Assembly: GCA_965369375.1 (NCBI GenBank)
Contig: CBDUQN010000005.1
Span: 16,790-80,789 of the forward strand
Length of the DNA stretch: 64,000 nt
DNA from: CBDUQN01 sp965369375
GTDB taxonomy: Bacteria; Krumholzibacteriota; Krumholzibacteriia; Krumholzibacteriales; Krumholzibacteriaceae
Direction of reading: 5' to 3'
The position numbers and the translations under genes were made by a program. Under the pieces are notes generated by a model. The model ran no database searches. It had not been told where the DNA came from and was given only the letters and a program-made list of their open reading frames with translations. Positions within the stretch are counted from its first letter, which is position 1, and every line of letters begins with the position of its first letter. Shown one piece after another: positions 46,935 to 56,807 of this stretch.

Positions 46935-47699
46935 CTAACGTACGACCACCTGGCGGTCGAATCGAAGATCGACGAGCTCCGGGAAACGGCCGTCGTCCTC
47001 GAGCGAACCGTAGACCGCCTTGAACTTTCGAACCTTTTCTTCATAATTGTCCTCACCCATACGGACAAGCGTGCCCGTCCCCATCCACACCAGTATGATC
47101 TCCTCGCGCTCGCAATGGATCTCGGAGAGATGCTCCGCGGGAGAGAATCCGAATGATTTGAGCAGCTGCAATACACCGACTGCTTTCTTGAGGTTTTTCT
47201 TTCCGGCCGACGATTCGAATTCATCACGGGCGATACCGGTGATAATCGGAAGATCTATGTCGCCTCTGGTCCGGGACCCGCCGCGAATGATAACCCCTTC
47301 TTCATCCACCTCGTACATGCCACCGGCGGCGGCTACGATGGCCACCGGCTTTCGCTCGATTACGTAACAGTCGATCCGGTGAAAGGGCTTCCTTCGAAAC
47401 TCGACATCGCGTATCTCGGGGAATCCCTGCAGCCGCTCTCGCACTTTCGAGAGCGAAACGGTGAAGAGATTACTGCCGAGCATATCCGCTGTTACCGTTC
47501 TGAGCGTATCGACCGGGAGGTTGCCGCTGCCGAACAGCCGGACCTCCTTCACGGAGAAGACACCGGTGAACAGAACGACGTAGAGTCCGAACAGAACGAG
47601 TGCCGCAATCGGCCCCGGCAAGACGCGAACGAAAAGGCTTCTCCTGACTTTCTTTTTCTTCTTCCTGGCCATCTTTCTCTTGCCGGTGAGTTTGAGCAT
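46935..47699 (-). CDS. ftsQ: Cell division protein FtsQ/DivIB
   Basis: Bitopic divisome protein that joins FtsL and FtsB-type partners. The 254 residues have a strongly basic cytoplasmic start (ARKKKKKVRRS), one membrane helix (PGPIAALVLFGLYVVLFTG), a POTRA domain starting FSVKEVRLFGSGNLPVDTL, and the FtsQ beta-domain (FRRKPFHRIDCYVIERKPVA). It follows murC by 6 bp; the usual murB and ddl between murC and ftsQ are missing. Confidence 0.93.
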   Translation of the reverse strand: MLKLTGKRKMARKKKKKVRRSLFVRVLPGPIAALVLFGLYVVLFTGVFSVKEVRLFGSGNLPVDTLRTVTADMLGSNLFTVSLSKVRERLQGFPEIRDVEFRRKPFHRIDCYVIERKPVAIVAAAGGMYEVDEEGVIIRGGSRTRGDIDLPIITGIARDEFESSAGKKNLKKAVGVLQLLKSFGFSPAEHLSEIHCEREEIILVWMGTGTLVRMGEDNYEEKVRKFKAVYGSLEDDGRFPELVDLRFDRQVVVR

Positions 47700-47705
47700 G
47701 TTCGC

Positions 47706-49115
47706 CTACTTCTTCCTCTCTTCGAGAAGCTCCTCGGCGAGTTTCCATATGTTGCCCGCTCCGAGCGTCATTACGAGGTCGCCCGATCTGATGTTCGCGC
47801 CGACCGCTTCTCGGAGATCGTCCCAAGTGGGCAGATAATTGACTTTTGCGGAACCGCCCCGCAGAGCGGCACGGTATACGAGATCGCCGCTCACGCCGGG
47901 AATGGGATGTTCCCCGGCGGGATAGATATCCGTGATGAAAACCTCATCCGCTCCCTTGAAGCAGCTTTCGAAGCGCTCGTGGAGGTCCCTCGTTCTCGTA
48001 TAGCGATGCGGCTGAAACACGACAACGAGCCTCCGCTCGTAGGTTTCCCGCGCGGCCTCGATCGTTGCCGTCACCTCGGTCGGATGATGAGCGTAATCAT
48101 CGATGAAGAGGATTCCATCCGCCTCCCCCTTCAATTCGAAGCGCCGCGCAACGCCCTCGAAATGGGCGAACGCGGACTTCACGTGCCGAAACGGTATCCC
48201 TAGCAGATCGGCGAGCGCGCAGATGCCGAGCGAGTTCAGAACGTGATGCTTCCCCGGTATCTTCAGGAAGTATTTTCCGGCCTTCTTGCCGTCTATAATG
48301 AGCTCGAAGGACGTGCCGCCCGATCCCGTTTCCGTAATGATGCCCCGCACGTGTGCATCAGCGCCGAAACCGTACATCCGTATCCGCCGATCGATCCGCG
48401 GGACGATCGCCCGCACCAGCGGATCATCGATGCAACATATGACCGCGCCGTAAAACGGCACCCTGTTGGCGAAATTCACGAACGCATCGCTGATATTCTC
48501 GAGACCTCCGTAGAAATCGAGATGCTCGGCATCGATATTCGTGATTATCGCGAAGACGGGAGAGAGGCGTACGAATTTGCCGTCACTCTCATCCGCCTCC
48601 GCAATGAGGAATTCCCCCGCGCCGAGACGGGCGTTTGTTCTCATGCTCTTGACCCTCCCGCCGACGACGACGGTCGGATCCAATCCCGCCTCTTCGAAAA
48701 CCGCCGCGGCAATTGATGTCGTCGTCGTCTTACCGTGCACGCCGGCCACCGCGATTCCGGTTCGAACGCGCATGAGCTCCCCGAGCATCTCGGTTCTCGG
48801 GATAACGGGAATCCCCGCTGCCTTCGCCGCAATGATCTCCGGATTGCTCGGACCGACCGCCGATGATACGACCACGACGTCGCTTCCCTTCACGTGCTTT
48901 TCGGAGTGGCCGTATCTGACCTTCGCCCCGAGCTTGAAGAGCCGTTCCGTCGTGGCGCCCCGCTCGATGTCGGATCCGCTCACCTTGAATCCAAGGTTCA
49001 GCAACACCTCCGCGATCCCGCTCATGCCGATACCGCCGATCCCGACGAAATGTATATGGCCCGATTTACCGAGTATCATAAGAGATACATCTTTCTTCAG
49101 TTTTCGTTTTGGCAT
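47706..49115 (-). CDS. murC: UDP-N-acetylmuramate-L-alanine ligase
   Basis: Adds L-Ala to UDP-MurNAc. The 469 residues show the N-terminal UDP site HFVGIGGIGMSGIAEV, the P-loop GVHGKTTTTSIAA, EADESDGKF, IDDYAHHPTEV and FQPHRYTRT. The ATG at 49115 touches the murG stop (TAAATG) with GGAGGGGGG just upstream. Confidence 0.98.
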   Translation of the reverse strand: MPKRKLKKDVSLMILGKSGHIHFVGIGGIGMSGIAEVLLNLGFKVSGSDIERGATTERLFKLGAKVRYGHSEKHVKGSDVVVVSSAVGPSNPEIIAAKAAGIPVIPRTEMLGELMRVRTGIAVAGVHGKTTTTSIAAAVFEEAGLDPTVVVGGRVKSMRTNARLGAGEFLIAEADESDGKFVRLSPVFAIITNIDAEHLDFYGGLENISDAFVNFANRVPFYGAVICCIDDPLVRAIVPRIDRRIRMYGFGADAHVRGIITETGSGGTSFELIIDGKKAGKYFLKIPGKHHVLNSLGICALADLLGIPFRHVKSAFAHFEGVARRFELKGEADGILFIDDYAHHPTEVTATIEAARETYERRLVVVFQPHRYTRTRDLHERFESCFKGADEVFITDIYPAGEHPIPGVSGDLVYRAALRGGSAKVNYLPTWDDLREAVGANIRSGDLVMTLGAGNIWKLAEELLEERKK

Positions 49116-50246
49116 TTACCCCCCTCCCCCCGCCGTGCCGGCCGGCATGTTATCCGGTATGTTCAACAGCGACATGATATCGTCGACGATGCGCTGCGTC
49201 GCGTCTCTGCGCGCCGCGGCACTCATCGCCGCGCTCATTTGTGATAGCCGTTCCGGATTCGAGAGAAGTGAATCGAGCGCACTCCCGAGCGTATCACCGG
49301 TCAGGGATTCGTCCTCGATCATCACCGCCCCTCCCGTCTCGACGAGCGTGCGGGCGTTGTGGATCTGATGATCGTCGGCCGCGAACGGATACGGAACGAG
49401 GATCGCCGGCAGACCGACCGCCGCGAGCTCGGAGATGCTGAGCGCGCCTGAACGAGCGAGCGCGACATCGGCCACACGGTAGGCCAGGCTGATATCGGAG
49501 ATGTAGGGCGAGATGAAAATCCGCTCGGGCTCGCCCCCTAGCCGGGACACGACCCAGTCATAATCGCGGCTTCCCGTCTGCATTATAGCCTGCACCTCAG
49601 GGCGATTCTCAAGATACTCCACGGCGGCGCGGTTGAGTGTCCGCGCGCCCTGGCTCCCACCGAAAACGAGGAGAACGGGACCCTGAGGTCTGAGCCCGAA
49701 TGTGGCCCGGCTCACATCGACACCGTCCACGAGGAGAATGCTTCTGAGCGGATTGCCGGTAACAACGAGGCCGGGATGATTCTTGAAGTAGCGAACCGCG
49801 CGCTCGAAGCCGAGATAGATCCGTTTCGCCCGTGATGCGAGCATCCGGTTGGTCAGGCCGGGAACCGAGTTCTGCTCCTGCAGCACGATCCGCAAACGCA
49901 GAAATACCGCGGCGAGAACCACGGCGGCGCTCGCGTACCCTCCGGAGCCGAAGACGAGATCCGGATTGAAATGGCGCAGGAGTTTCACCGCCTGAAAAAA
50001 ACCGATGGCGAGGCTCATAGCGGTAAGCAGCGCACCGGGGATACCCCTTCCCCGCACACCCCGGGAGAATATGAATTTGATCTCGTATCCCTCATCCGGC
50101 ACGACGCTCGCTTCCAGCCCGTTTTTTGTTCCGATAAACATCGCTTTGAAATCAGGCAGGCGTGTCCCGAGTTCCTCCGACACCGAGAGCGCCGGATATA
50201 CATGCCCGCCGGTGCCTCCTCCTGCGAATATTACTCTCATATTCAT
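49116..50246 (-). CDS. murG: Undecaprenyldiphospho-muramoylpentapeptide beta-N-acetylglucosaminyltransferase
   Basis: Converts lipid I to lipid II at the inner membrane. The 376 residues have GGGTGGHVYPALSVSEEL, VLQEQNSVPGLTNR, VFGGSQGARTLNRAA and the donor-site RSGALSISELAAVGLPAILVP. The ATG overlaps the ftsW stop (ATGA). Full length. Confidence 0.98.
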   Translation of the reverse strand: MNMRVIFAGGGTGGHVYPALSVSEELGTRLPDFKAMFIGTKNGLEASVVPDEGYEIKFIFSRGVRGRGIPGALLTAMSLAIGFFQAVKLLRHFNPDLVFGSGGYASAAVVLAAVFLRLRIVLQEQNSVPGLTNRMLASRAKRIYLGFERAVRYFKNHPGLVVTGNPLRSILLVDGVDVSRATFGLRPQGPVLLVFGGSQGARTLNRAAVEYLENRPEVQAIMQTGSRDYDWVVSRLGGEPERIFISPYISDISLAYRVADVALARSGALSISELAAVGLPAILVPYPFAADDHQIHNARTLVETGGAVMIEDESLTGDTLGSALDSLLSNPERLSQMSAAMSAAARRDATQRIVDDIMSLLNIPDNMPAGTAGGGG

Positions 50247-51430
50247 CGACTTCTCGTTCGTTTCCCTCTTCCATTAACCCGTTTGGCGAAAACCCTGCTC
50301 GTGCTTCTGCGCGACGAGGTCTCTTTTACGACATGAACGGTCTCTTTTCCCTGCGACGATATGTTCAGGAGGATACCGATGCCGGCAAGTGATGTGATGA
50401 GCGACGATCCTCCATAGCTCACGAACGGGAGCGGCAGACCGGCGGTCGGGATCATACCGAGTGTCATCGCCATATTGAGCGACGCCGTTGCGAATATCGA
50501 CATCCCGATACCGAGCGCCAAAACGTACCCGAACATGTTCGGGGCACGCCGGGCGGCTCTGATCGCCCGTCTGAAAACAAAGGCGAAGAGCGCAAGTACA
50601 ATTACGGTTCCCACGACACCGAATTCCTCGCCGATTATCGCATAGATGAAATCGGTATGCGCGTCAGGGAGAAAACTGAATTTCTGGTGTCCCCTCCCCG
50701 GGCCGCTCCCGAATATGAATCCGGATCCGAGTGCAATGAGAGACTGATTGAATTGCCAGTTGATCCCGTGCAGATCCTGTCCCCTGTTGAGCCATGCTAT
50801 GAGCCGCGCATACACATGCTCCATGCGGTACGCAAAAGGCAGAGCGACGGCGATGAGAACCGCCCCGGATGCGGCGAGATGCCGCAGTCTGCAGCCGGCG
50901 ACGAAGAGAATCAGAAATGAAAACGCAACGATAATAAACACGTTGCTGATATTCGGCTGCAGCACGACGAGGGCGGCCATCAGGACGGCCGGGATGGCGA
51001 GCGGCAGGAATCCCTTGCGCAGATCCTCGATATCCCCTTTGAGCTGGTCGATCTTCGAGGCAAAATAGATAACGAGACCGAGCTTCGCCACCTCGACGGG
51101 CTGAAAGACGACATTGAATATCGAGAGCCACCGGCTCGCGCCCCGCCGTTCGATTCCTATAAAGAGCACTGCTGCAAGCAATGCGAATGAAATCACAAGC
51201 AGCGGGAGCGCCGCCTTCTGATAGCGCCGGTACGGAAACCTCATGCACACGAAGAGAGCTATCATCCCGATCGCCACACGAACCGCGTGCCTCTCGAGGA
51301 AGAAAAACGCGGAGCTGAACCGTTCCCGCGCAATGATCTGGCTCGCCGAGAGAACCATAATGAGCCCGAGGGCGACGAGCGTGATTATCACGCAGAACAG
51401 TGTTATGTCGTAGCGCTGCTTGCCTTTCAT
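50243..51430 (-). CDS. ftsW: Peptidoglycan glycosyltransferase FtsW (SEDS)
   Basis: SEDS polymerase acting with FtsI at the septum. The 395 residues have about ten membrane helices, with GLIMVLSASQ in helix 1, FQPVEVAKLGLVIYFA, LQPNISN, the long extracytoplasmic loop with SLIALGSGFIFGSGPGRG, and FVSYGGSSLITSLAGIGIL near the end. A basic C-terminal tail (RVNGRGKRTRSR). Overlaps murD by 4 bp. Confidence 0.97.
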   Translation of the reverse strand: MKGKQRYDITLFCVIITLVALGLIMVLSASQIIARERFSSAFFFLERHAVRVAIGMIALFVCMRFPYRRYQKAALPLLVISFALLAAVLFIGIERRGASRWLSIFNVVFQPVEVAKLGLVIYFASKIDQLKGDIEDLRKGFLPLAIPAVLMAALVVLQPNISNVFIIVAFSFLILFVAGCRLRHLAASGAVLIAVALPFAYRMEHVYARLIAWLNRGQDLHGINWQFNQSLIALGSGFIFGSGPGRGHQKFSFLPDAHTDFIYAIIGEEFGVVGTVIVLALFAFVFRRAIRAARRAPNMFGYVLALGIGMSIFATASLNMAMTLGMIPTAGLPLPFVSYGGSSLITSLAGIGILLNISSQGKETVHVVKETSSRRSTSRVFAKRVNGRGKRTRSR

Positions 51431-52800
51431 TTCTTTACACCTTCGAGTGCCTTCACGCAGTTGCGGAAATCATCCCCCCTGTGCTCGAAATCCCTGTACA
51501 TATCGAAGCTGGCGCACGCCGGTGAGAGTACGATGAGATCACCCGGCCGAGAGAGTTCACGCGCCTTTTCCACCGCCTCCTGCATCGACGCGGCGCGGGT
51601 GACGGAGAGGCTCTTTCCTACCGCCTCTTCGATCAACGGCGCCGCCTTTCCGATCGTCACAACAGCCCCTATCCCGCCCGCGACGGCGAGTAGTTTCGTG
51701 AAATCCCCCCCCTTGTCATACCCCCCCGCAATCAATACCACCTTCGCTCCCAGCTCCTTGAGGCTCATAACGGTGGCTTCGACATTGGTGGCTTTCGAAT
51801 CGTTGTAGTACGTCACACGATCGATGCGAGCGACCTCCTCCATCCGATGGGGAAGTCCCGTGAAACCGGCCAACGCCTCCGCTATTGCGGAGGCCGGGAT
51901 TTCTAAGGGGCTGAGCGCCGCGACGGCGGCGAGCGCGTTTTCGACGTTGTGCAGGCCGACGACGCCGAGATCCCCTTTACGGAGCAGCACCTCACGTGTG
52001 TCGGCGCTCGCGCGCACGATCTCGTCATTCTCGACATAGACACCATATTCGAGCGGGGGACCGGAGGAAAACGGCGCGAGATGGCCGTTGAAGCGCCGGG
52101 CGATTTCGGCGCACCGTTCATCCCGCGCGTTATAGAAGAAGGTATCGTCGGCCCCGCAGTTCACAATAATCCGCTCCTTGGCCCGGAAATAGTCGTCAAC
52201 CGATTCGTAACGATCGAGATGGTCGGGTGTGAGGTTGAGAATCCCCGCCGAAACGGGATGAAAATCGGCAATCGTTTCGAGCTGGAAGCTGCTCGCTTCG
52301 AGCACATAGATTCCGTCGTTATCGAGCTCCCGGGCAACGGAGCAGAAAGGCACCCCCACGTTGCCGGCCACGATCGCTCTAGTCCCGCATGCTTCGAGAA
52401 TACGTCCGATCATCGAAACGGTCGTTGATTTGCCGTTTGTGCCCGTTACCGCTACCATCCTCCCCCTCGCGAACCGAGACCCGAGCTCGAGCTCGCTCAC
52501 GACCGGAACACCCTTCGCGCGGGCCGCGAGCACGAATGCGTGATCGGCCGCGATGCCGGGACTCACTACTACCTCGTCGATTCCATCGAGCAAGGCGTCA
52601 TCGAACGCTCCGAGACGCGTTTCGGCTCCTTCGAGGTCCGCCCTCAGATCCAACCCGTCGTTCTCGTCCGCGCCCGTTACACGCGCCGACGCATCGAGGA
52701 GAAGCCGAACGGCCGCACAGCCGCTTCTCGCGAGCCCCAGCACGAGAACATTTCTGCCCTCGTATGATCCTTCCTCGTGTATTGACCTCTTCGAATTCAT
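51427..52800 (-). CDS. murD: UDP-N-acetylmuramoylalanine-D-glutamate ligase
   Basis: Adds D-Glu to UDP-MurNAc-L-Ala. From the ATG at 52800 the protein is 457 residues, with VLVLGLARSGCAAVRLL, VTGTNGKSTTVSMIG (P-loop), LTPDHLDRYESVDDY, and YYNDSKATNVEATVMSL. AGGA lies 8 nt before the ATG; an upstream TTG (52824) is less likely. Lies between mraY and ftsW. Confidence 0.97.
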   Translation of the reverse strand: MNSKRSIHEEGSYEGRNVLVLGLARSGCAAVRLLLDASARVTGADENDGLDLRADLEGAETRLGAFDDALLDGIDEVVVSPGIAADHAFVLAARAKGVPVVSELELGSRFARGRMVAVTGTNGKSTTVSMIGRILEACGTRAIVAGNVGVPFCSVARELDNDGIYVLEASSFQLETIADFHPVSAGILNLTPDHLDRYESVDDYFRAKERIIVNCGADDTFFYNARDERCAEIARRFNGHLAPFSSGPPLEYGVYVENDEIVRASADTREVLLRKGDLGVVGLHNVENALAAVAALSPLEIPASAIAEALAGFTGLPHRMEEVARIDRVTYYNDSKATNVEATVMSLKELGAKVVLIAGGYDKGGDFTKLLAVAGGIGAVVTIGKAAPLIEEAVGKSLSVTRAASMQEAVEKARELSRPGDLIVLSPACASFDMYRDFEHRGDDFRNCVKALEGVKK

Positions 52801-52838
52801 CTCGCCATTCCTGCAACTTTTCACTTATGCGATCGGTG

Positions 52839-53924
52839 CTACTGGAGCTTCAGCGTACTTATACTGAGCAGCGCGAGCAGCACTGCAATGATCCAAAAGC
52901 GCACGACGACCTTGTCCTCGTGCCAACCCTTGAGCTCGAAGTGGTGATGCAGGGGCGCCATCCGGAATATACGCTTGCCCCGGATGCGAAAAGACGCGAC
53001 CTGCAGAATGACCGACAGCGCCTCGGCGACGAAGACACCGCCGATGATAAGGAGCAGCAGTTCCCGCTTGAGAAGAACGGCTATCGTTCCGAGGGCGCCG
53101 CCGAGCGCCAGCGAACCGGTGTCGCCCATGAAAATCTGGGCCGGATGCCCGTTGAACCACAGGAAGCCGAGCGCCGCGCCGACGACGGCCATGCAATAAA
53201 CGGCGAGCTCACCGCTCCCTTCGAGATAGAGGATATTGAGGTACTCGGCGAATACGCTGTGTCCGCTCAAATAGGCGAGCAAGGCGAACGCGAAGAAGCA
53301 GAACGCCGCCACCCCCGCGGCGAGACCGTCGAGGCCGTCCGTTAGATTCACCGCATTCGATGTTCCCGTAACGACGAGCATGACGAATGGAATATAGAAT
53401 ATGCCCCAGTCTATATAGAGATTCTTGAAGAACGGTATCGCGGTCTTGGTAACCCCCTCCTGCACGATCGGATTCATATAGAGAAAGCATCCGAGGGCCG
53501 CACCGAAGATTAATTGCCAGAGCAGCTTGTACCTGCCGATGAGCCCCTTGTCCCGTTTCTTGATAACGCTGAGATAATCATCCCAGAATCCGATCAGGCC
53601 GGTCCATACCGTGACAACGAGGACGAGCTGGATGAACGGATTCGACAGATTCGCCCAGAGCAACACCGGCACGACGATCGCGGCGAGAATGAGCACACCG
53701 CCCATCGTCGGTGTCCCTTCCTTTTTCGAATGGTTCTTGGGAGCTTCTTTCCGTATTCGCTGGCCGATCTGCAGCCGCGTGAGCCACCGGATCAGCCGCG
53801 GTCCGAACACGAATGAGATAATGAGCGCAGTCACCATCGCGTAAGCCGAACGAAACGTTATATACCGAAATACGTTGAACGCGAAGAAATACTCTCTCAG
53901 CGGATAGAGGAAATAGTACAGCAT
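52839..53924 (-). CDS. mraY: Phospho-N-acetylmuramoyl-pentapeptide-transferase
   Basis: Makes lipid I from UDP-MurNAc-pentapeptide and undecaprenyl phosphate. The 361 residues form about ten helices, with GTPTMGGVLIL, WDDYLSVIKKR, NAVNLTDGLDGLAAGV and FMGDTGSLALGG, and MAPLHHHFELKGW in the last loop. The ATG at 53924 overlaps the murF stop (TAATG) with GGAGGA upstream. The frame is open far upstream, but that part lies inside murF. Confidence 0.98.
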   Translation of the reverse strand: MLYYFLYPLREYFFAFNVFRYITFRSAYAMVTALIISFVFGPRLIRWLTRLQIGQRIRKEAPKNHSKKEGTPTMGGVLILAAIVVPVLLWANLSNPFIQLVLVVTVWTGLIGFWDDYLSVIKKRDKGLIGRYKLLWQLIFGAALGCFLYMNPIVQEGVTKTAIPFFKNLYIDWGIFYIPFVMLVVTGTSNAVNLTDGLDGLAAGVAAFCFFAFALLAYLSGHSVFAEYLNILYLEGSGELAVYCMAVVGAALGFLWFNGHPAQIFMGDTGSLALGGALGTIAVLLKRELLLLIIGGVFVAEALSVILQVASFRIRGKRIFRMAPLHHHFELKGWHEDKVVVRFWIIAVLLALLSISTLKLQ

Positions 53925-55333
53925 TAATCCATCCTCCTTCGATCCGCTCCCCGAATCACTTCCAGCGCCTCTATCACACGTTCCATCTCCATTCCTCTCG
54001 ATCCCTTGACGAGAACGGCGTCTCCGGGCTCGAGAAGCGTGTTGAGGTGGGCGGAAAGATTGCCCGCATCGATAAAATGGGTAATATGAGGAGGTGCTTT
54101 GCGCTGGGTCGCGGCCGACCTGCTCAGCTCCACCGTCGCTTCCCCGAGCGTGAATAAGCCGTCCACGCCGCAGCGTCCGCACTTGATTCCCGCCTCCATA
54201 TGAAGCTCTCCGCTCTGCGCTCCCAGTTCGAGCATATCTCCGAGAACGAGCCACCGCCTGCCCTCGAGCGCTATCTCCATGAACGCATCGATCGCCGCGG
54301 CGAGCGACGCAGGATTCGAGTTGTAGGAATCGTCCATGATGAGGATACCGCCCAGGTCGTAGAGAACCCCCCGTTTTTCCGCAGCCCTCGTCTCTGCAAC
54401 GGCGGTCGCGATATCGCCGGGTTCGATCGCGAGGAGAGAACCGACGGCTGCCGCCGCTGCAACATTTAGAAGATGATGCTTGCCGTAGAGCCCGAGCTCC
54501 ATATCAAGCCCGCCGACCGTAAAACGGTACCCGCCGCCGTTTCGATTCTCGATGCCCTCAATCCGCCAATCCGCATCGTCGGCGAATCCGAATGAGACGA
54601 CCGCGGCTTCCGTTTTGCCCTTGAGAAACTCGAAGAAGGTATCGTCCGCCGGCAGTACGGCGTTCCCCGATGCGGGAAGCGCCTCGACGAGCTCCGCCTT
54701 CGCCGCCGCCACACCCCCCAGCGTATCGAAGAATTCGAGATGACTCGGGCCTATATTCGTGATCACACCGATCTCGGGCTCGGCGATCTCCGCGAGACGA
54801 GCTATCTCCCGCTTATGATTCGCTCCCATCTCCGTAACGAGAACCTCCTCGCCACCCTCCATCCCGAAGAGTGTGAGCGGCAGCCCTATATGATTGTTCA
54901 AATTGCCGGGAGTGGCATGAACACGGAAACGCTTGGAAAGGACCGAGGCAATGAGGTTCTTTGTTTCTGTTTTCCCGCTACTACCGGTCACGGCTACCAC
55001 CTTTGGATCGACCAGAGCCCTGTACCGCGAAGCGACAGCCTGAATTGCCGCCACGGTATCAGGAACATCGAAAACAGGAACAGATTCCGTGAGAGGTTCC
55101 ACCTCTGCCTTCTTCTCCCGCGAAACGAGTAGAGCTGCCGCTCCACGTTCAATCGCCTCTGCAACATAGTCATGACCATCCGCCTTCGTGCCCTTGAGCG
55201 CGACGAAGAGGGTGTCAGAGCATTCCGCCCGCGTGTCTATCGATATCCCTTCGAACCATCCTTCACCGGGATCGTTACCGCGATACCCGACCGCCGCGAG
55301 GGCATCCGCCAGCCACCTGAGCTCAAGTCTGAT
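53924..55333 (-). CDS. murF: UDP-N-acetylmuramoyl-tripeptide-D-alanyl-D-alanine ligase, probable ATC start
   Basis: Adds D-Ala-D-Ala to the UDP-MurNAc-tripeptide. P-loop VTGSSGKTETKNLI, EMGANHKREIARLAEI, and DDSYNSNPASLAAAIDAF. The first canonical start in frame is GTG at 55102, which would remove the whole N-terminal domain. The frame continues upstream through a perfect MurF N-domain (RLELRWLADALAA, ISIDTRAECSDTLFVALKG, ADGHDYVAEAIERGAAALLV). It begins at ATC 55333, which lies 6 nt after GGAGG (GGAGGTGA, 55337-55344). A sequencing error of ATG is the alternative. The 469 residues fit the family. Overlaps murE. Confidence 0.9.
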   Translation of the reverse strand: MRLELRWLADALAAVGYRGNDPGEGWFEGISIDTRAECSDTLFVALKGTKADGHDYVAEAIERGAAALLVSREKKAEVEPLTESVPVFDVPDTVAAIQAVASRYRALVDPKVVAVTGSSGKTETKNLIASVLSKRFRVHATPGNLNNHIGLPLTLFGMEGGEEVLVTEMGANHKREIARLAEIAEPEIGVITNIGPSHLEFFDTLGGVAAAKAELVEALPASGNAVLPADDTFFEFLKGKTEAAVVSFGFADDADWRIEGIENRNGGGYRFTVGGLDMELGLYGKHHLLNVAAAAAVGSLLAIEPGDIATAVAETRAAEKRGVLYDLGGILIMDDSYNSNPASLAAAIDAFMEIALEGRRWLVLGDMLELGAQSGELHMEAGIKCGRCGVDGLFTLGEATVELSRSAATQRKAPPHITHFIDAGNLSAHLNTLLEPGDAVLVKGSRGMEMERVIEALEVIRGADRRRMD

Positions 55334-56807
55334 GCTTCACCTCCGCGTCGTTCAGCGCGGCATACGCCTCCTCTGCGTCACTGAATGGTATGCGGCGATC
55401 CATGACGATCTGTTCGTTCTCGTGACCCTTCCCCGCTATCACGACGAGATCGCCGCCCTGCGCCTCACCCACCGCTTTCCGTATCGCTTTCCTGCGGTCA
55501 CGGATTACGGTAAATGGTGTCTCTGAATCTTTCATGCCTTCGAGTATCTCTTGCACGATCGCGTCCGGATCCTCGGTTCTCGGATTGTCGTCCGTGACAT
55601 AAACGGTGTCGGAGAGCTCGGCCGCTATCCTGCCCATCTGCGGACGCTTGCCCCTGTCCCGATCGCCGCCGCAACCGAAAACGGCAATCAGTCTCTGGGG
55701 CCGTAACTCCCGGCAGAAGGCGAGCAGCCTCTTCAGTGCGTCGGGCGTATGCGCATAATCGACGATTACCTTCGGACCCTTTGCGGCCGCAACGACCTGA
55801 AACCTGCCGGGCACCTCACCGACCTCCTCGAGCCCCGCCTTTATGTCATCCATGCCGGCCCCGAGGGAGCGGGCCGCCGCCGCCGCCGCGAGAGCGTTGT
55901 AGACCGAGAATGAGCCGAGAAGCTGCAGCCTCACCGGCGTTCTCTCCCCGCCGCATATAATATCGAATGCTGTTCCGTTCAAGTCTGCGCGAACATTGTC
56001 GCCACGCACATCGCAGCCGGGCGACGATCCGAAGGATATCTTAGAGCCCCGAAAGCGCTCCGCCATTGCAGCGAGACGCGGATCGTCCAGGTTATAGACG
56101 AGCTCCCCGCCGGCTTTCCCCCTCCCCTCCTCGATAAGGGTTTCGGCCAACAGCTCCTTCGCCCTCGTGTACTCCTCGAACGTGCCGTGATAATCGAGAT
56201 GATCGCGGGTGATGTTGGTGAAGATGCCGACATCGAATTCGAGACCGACGATCCGCTTCTGCACCGTTGCGTGTGAGCTCACCTCCATGACGACCGCAGT
56301 GCACCCCTTTTCGACGAACCCGGCGATGATGCGATAGAGATCGACCGACGCCGGTGTCGTATGTGCCGCGGCAGTGAGTCCGATGCTTGTCCCGAAACCA
56401 ACCGTTCCGATTATTCCCGTCGGCCCGAGGGCGCGGTTCAGGATGGATCGAAGCAGAAAGCAGGTGGATGTTTTGCCGTTTGTGCCCGTAATTCCTGCCA
56501 GAGTGACGCCGGAAGCGGGATCACCATAGAACTTCTTGGCAATAAGGGCGGCGGCGGCCGTTGAATCATCAACAACCAGGGTCGGTAGGGTGCTAGAGAT
56601 TGGTTTCTCGACGATAAGCGCCTTCGCGCCACGGTCCGCCGCCTGTCCCACAAAATTGTGGCCGTCAACGGAGTGTCCCTTGATTGCTACATAGAGACAT
56701 CCCTCAACGGCGGTTCTCGAATCTGTCACAATACCTCTCACATCTTCGTCCTTGAAATTCAGCCTGTCCTTTATCGTGATGCCACGAGTCAATTCGGAAA
56801 GTTTCAC
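55323..56807 (-). CDS. murE: UDP-N-acetylmuramoyl-tripeptide synthetase (meso-DAP type)
   Basis: Adds the third residue of the stem peptide. The 494 residues from GTG 56807 show VTDSRTAVEGCLYVAIKG, GITGTNGKTSTCFLL (P-loop), TNITRDHLDYHG and the substrate-selecting DDNPRTEDP; DNPR is typical of meso-DAP-adding enzymes, in agreement with dapL. The GTG overlaps the ftsI stop as GTGA and follows AGGA. A longer ATG start at 56870 is rejected. Its last 11 bases lie inside the proposed murF start region. Confidence 0.97.
   Translation of the reverse strand: MKLSELTRGITIKDRLNFKDEDVRGIVTDSRTAVEGCLYVAIKGHSVDGHNFVGQAADRGAKALIVEKPISSTLPTLVVDDSTAAAALIAKKFYGDPASGVTLAGITGTNGKTSTCFLLRSILNRALGPTGIIGTVGFGTSIGLTAAAHTTPASVDLYRIIAGFVEKGCTAVVMEVSSHATVQKRIVGLEFDVGIFTNITRDHLDYHGTFEEYTRAKELLAETLIEEGRGKAGGELVYNLDDPRLAAMAERFRGSKISFGSSPGCDVRGDNVRADLNGTAFDIICGGERTPVRLQLLGSFSVYNALAAAAAARSLGAGMDDIKAGLEEVGEVPGRFQVVAAAKGPKVIVDYAHTPDALKRLLAFCRELRPQRLIAVFGCGGDRDRGKRPQMGRIAAELSDTVYVTDDNPRTEDPDAIVQEILEGMKDSETPFTVIRDRRKAIRKAVGEAQGGDLVVIAGKGHENEQIVMDRRIPFSDAEEAYAALNDAEVKHQT

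Noticed and set aside
53925..54254. Extended N-terminus of MraY
   Set aside because: This part is murF in another frame; MraY proteins start at the ATG at 53924.
53924..55102. murF as an N-terminally truncated gene
   Set aside because: The frame continues upstream without a stop through a complete N-terminal domain to an SD-supported ATC codon, so truncation is not needed.
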